Translations under genes and position numbers: made by a program
Notes under the pieces: generated by a model
The model's input: the letters and a program-made list of their open reading frames with translations, nothing else
Databases searched by the model: none
What the model was told of the DNA's origin: nothing
In this document: positions 7,060 to 7,144 of the stretch, one piece after another
Layout of the letters: every line of letters begins with the position of its first letter
Numbering within the stretch: the first letter of the stretch is position 1
Assembly (NCBI GenBank): GCA_017419895.1
Contig: JAFOKI010000113.1
Location: forward strand, 1 to 7,144
Reading direction: 5' to 3'
Origin: Eubacterium sp.
GTDB taxonomy: Bacteria > Bacillota > Clostridia > Peptostreptococcales > Anaerovoracaceae
DNA: 7,144 nucleotides

Positions 7060-7144
7060 TTCAGCATCTCCTCCAGCCTTGCCGCAATCCGTCTGTTCTC
7101 GATCTCGTTGAGATGCGACGGGACCGCCCCGTATTCATAATTCC
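7056..7144 (-). CDS. C-terminal fragment of an unidentified upstream gene
   Basis: Only the last 28 codons and the stop are inside the window. The frame reads NYEYGAVPSHLNEIENRR followed by IAARLEEMLK and TGA. Three things support it as a real gene end: its stop overlaps the next gene's start as ATGA, its last codons hold that gene's strong GGAGGAG ribosome site, and the peptide has a plausible helical tail rich in Glu, Arg and Leu. The P-x-HLN-x-x-EN block faintly recalls the C-terminal His region of SGNH-type hydrolases or similar surface-glycan enzymes. I would not name it on this little sequence. Confidence 0.6.
   Translation of the reverse strand, partial: NYEYGAVPSHLNEIENRRIAARLEEMLK
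7068..7074 (-). promoter_or_regulatory. Shine-Dalgarno site for the first glycosyltransferase
   Basis: Reads GGAGGAG on the minus strand, 8 bases before the ATG at 7059. It lies within the last codons of the upstream gene, so the two are probably translationally coupled. It is the strongest ribosome site in the window and fixes this start. Confidence 0.85.

Overview
The window is a tightly packed, one-directional block of surface-polysaccharide genes. All recognisable genes are on the minus strand, so transcription runs from position 7144 towards position 1. In that order they are: the last 29 codons of an unidentified gene; three family-2 (GT-A fold) glycosyltransferases in tandem; a protein with a nucleotide-binding-like N-terminus and a degenerate HAD-phosphatase-like domain; and the first 570 codons of a large protein that joins a SAM-methyltransferase-like region to the start of a LicD (phosphocholine-transferase family) domain. 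The last gene runs off the window at position 1.

Junctions are very short: a 4-base ATGA overlap, 17 bp, a second ATGA overlap, 3 bp and 10 bp. I see no promoter or terminator, so this looks like the interior of one operon. There is no gene-free stretch over 20 bases, and no RNA gene, CRISPR array, insertion sequence or transposase remnant. The plus-strand open frames are shadows of the minus-strand genes.

Likely job (inference): the three glycosyltransferases add sugars to a growing surface glycan such as a capsule, teichoic-acid-like polymer or cell-wall polysaccharide. The LicD domain would then decorate a sugar with a phospho-substituent (phosphocholine in the best-known members). The HAD-like protein and the methyltransferase-like region are typical companions, but their substrates cannot be read from sequence. 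Each glycosyltransferase carries an extra C-terminal module with a YGAG nucleotide-binding-like loop, and a similar loop (YGSG) opens the HAD-like protein.

Organism: the moderate base composition, purine-rich Shine-Dalgarno sites (GGAGGAG, GAGGAG), and this mix of GT2 proteins with YGAG tails, HAD-like proteins with a 'RDG' motif and methyltransferase/LicD multidomain proteins suggest a Gram-positive anaerobe of the Clostridia, perhaps Lachnospiraceae. This is an impression from protein style; no marker gene in the window confirms it.

I did not find a clearly new biological system. The points most worth following are the methyltransferase-LicD fusion, the HAD domain that has lost catalytic-motif residues, and the module shared by four successive genes.
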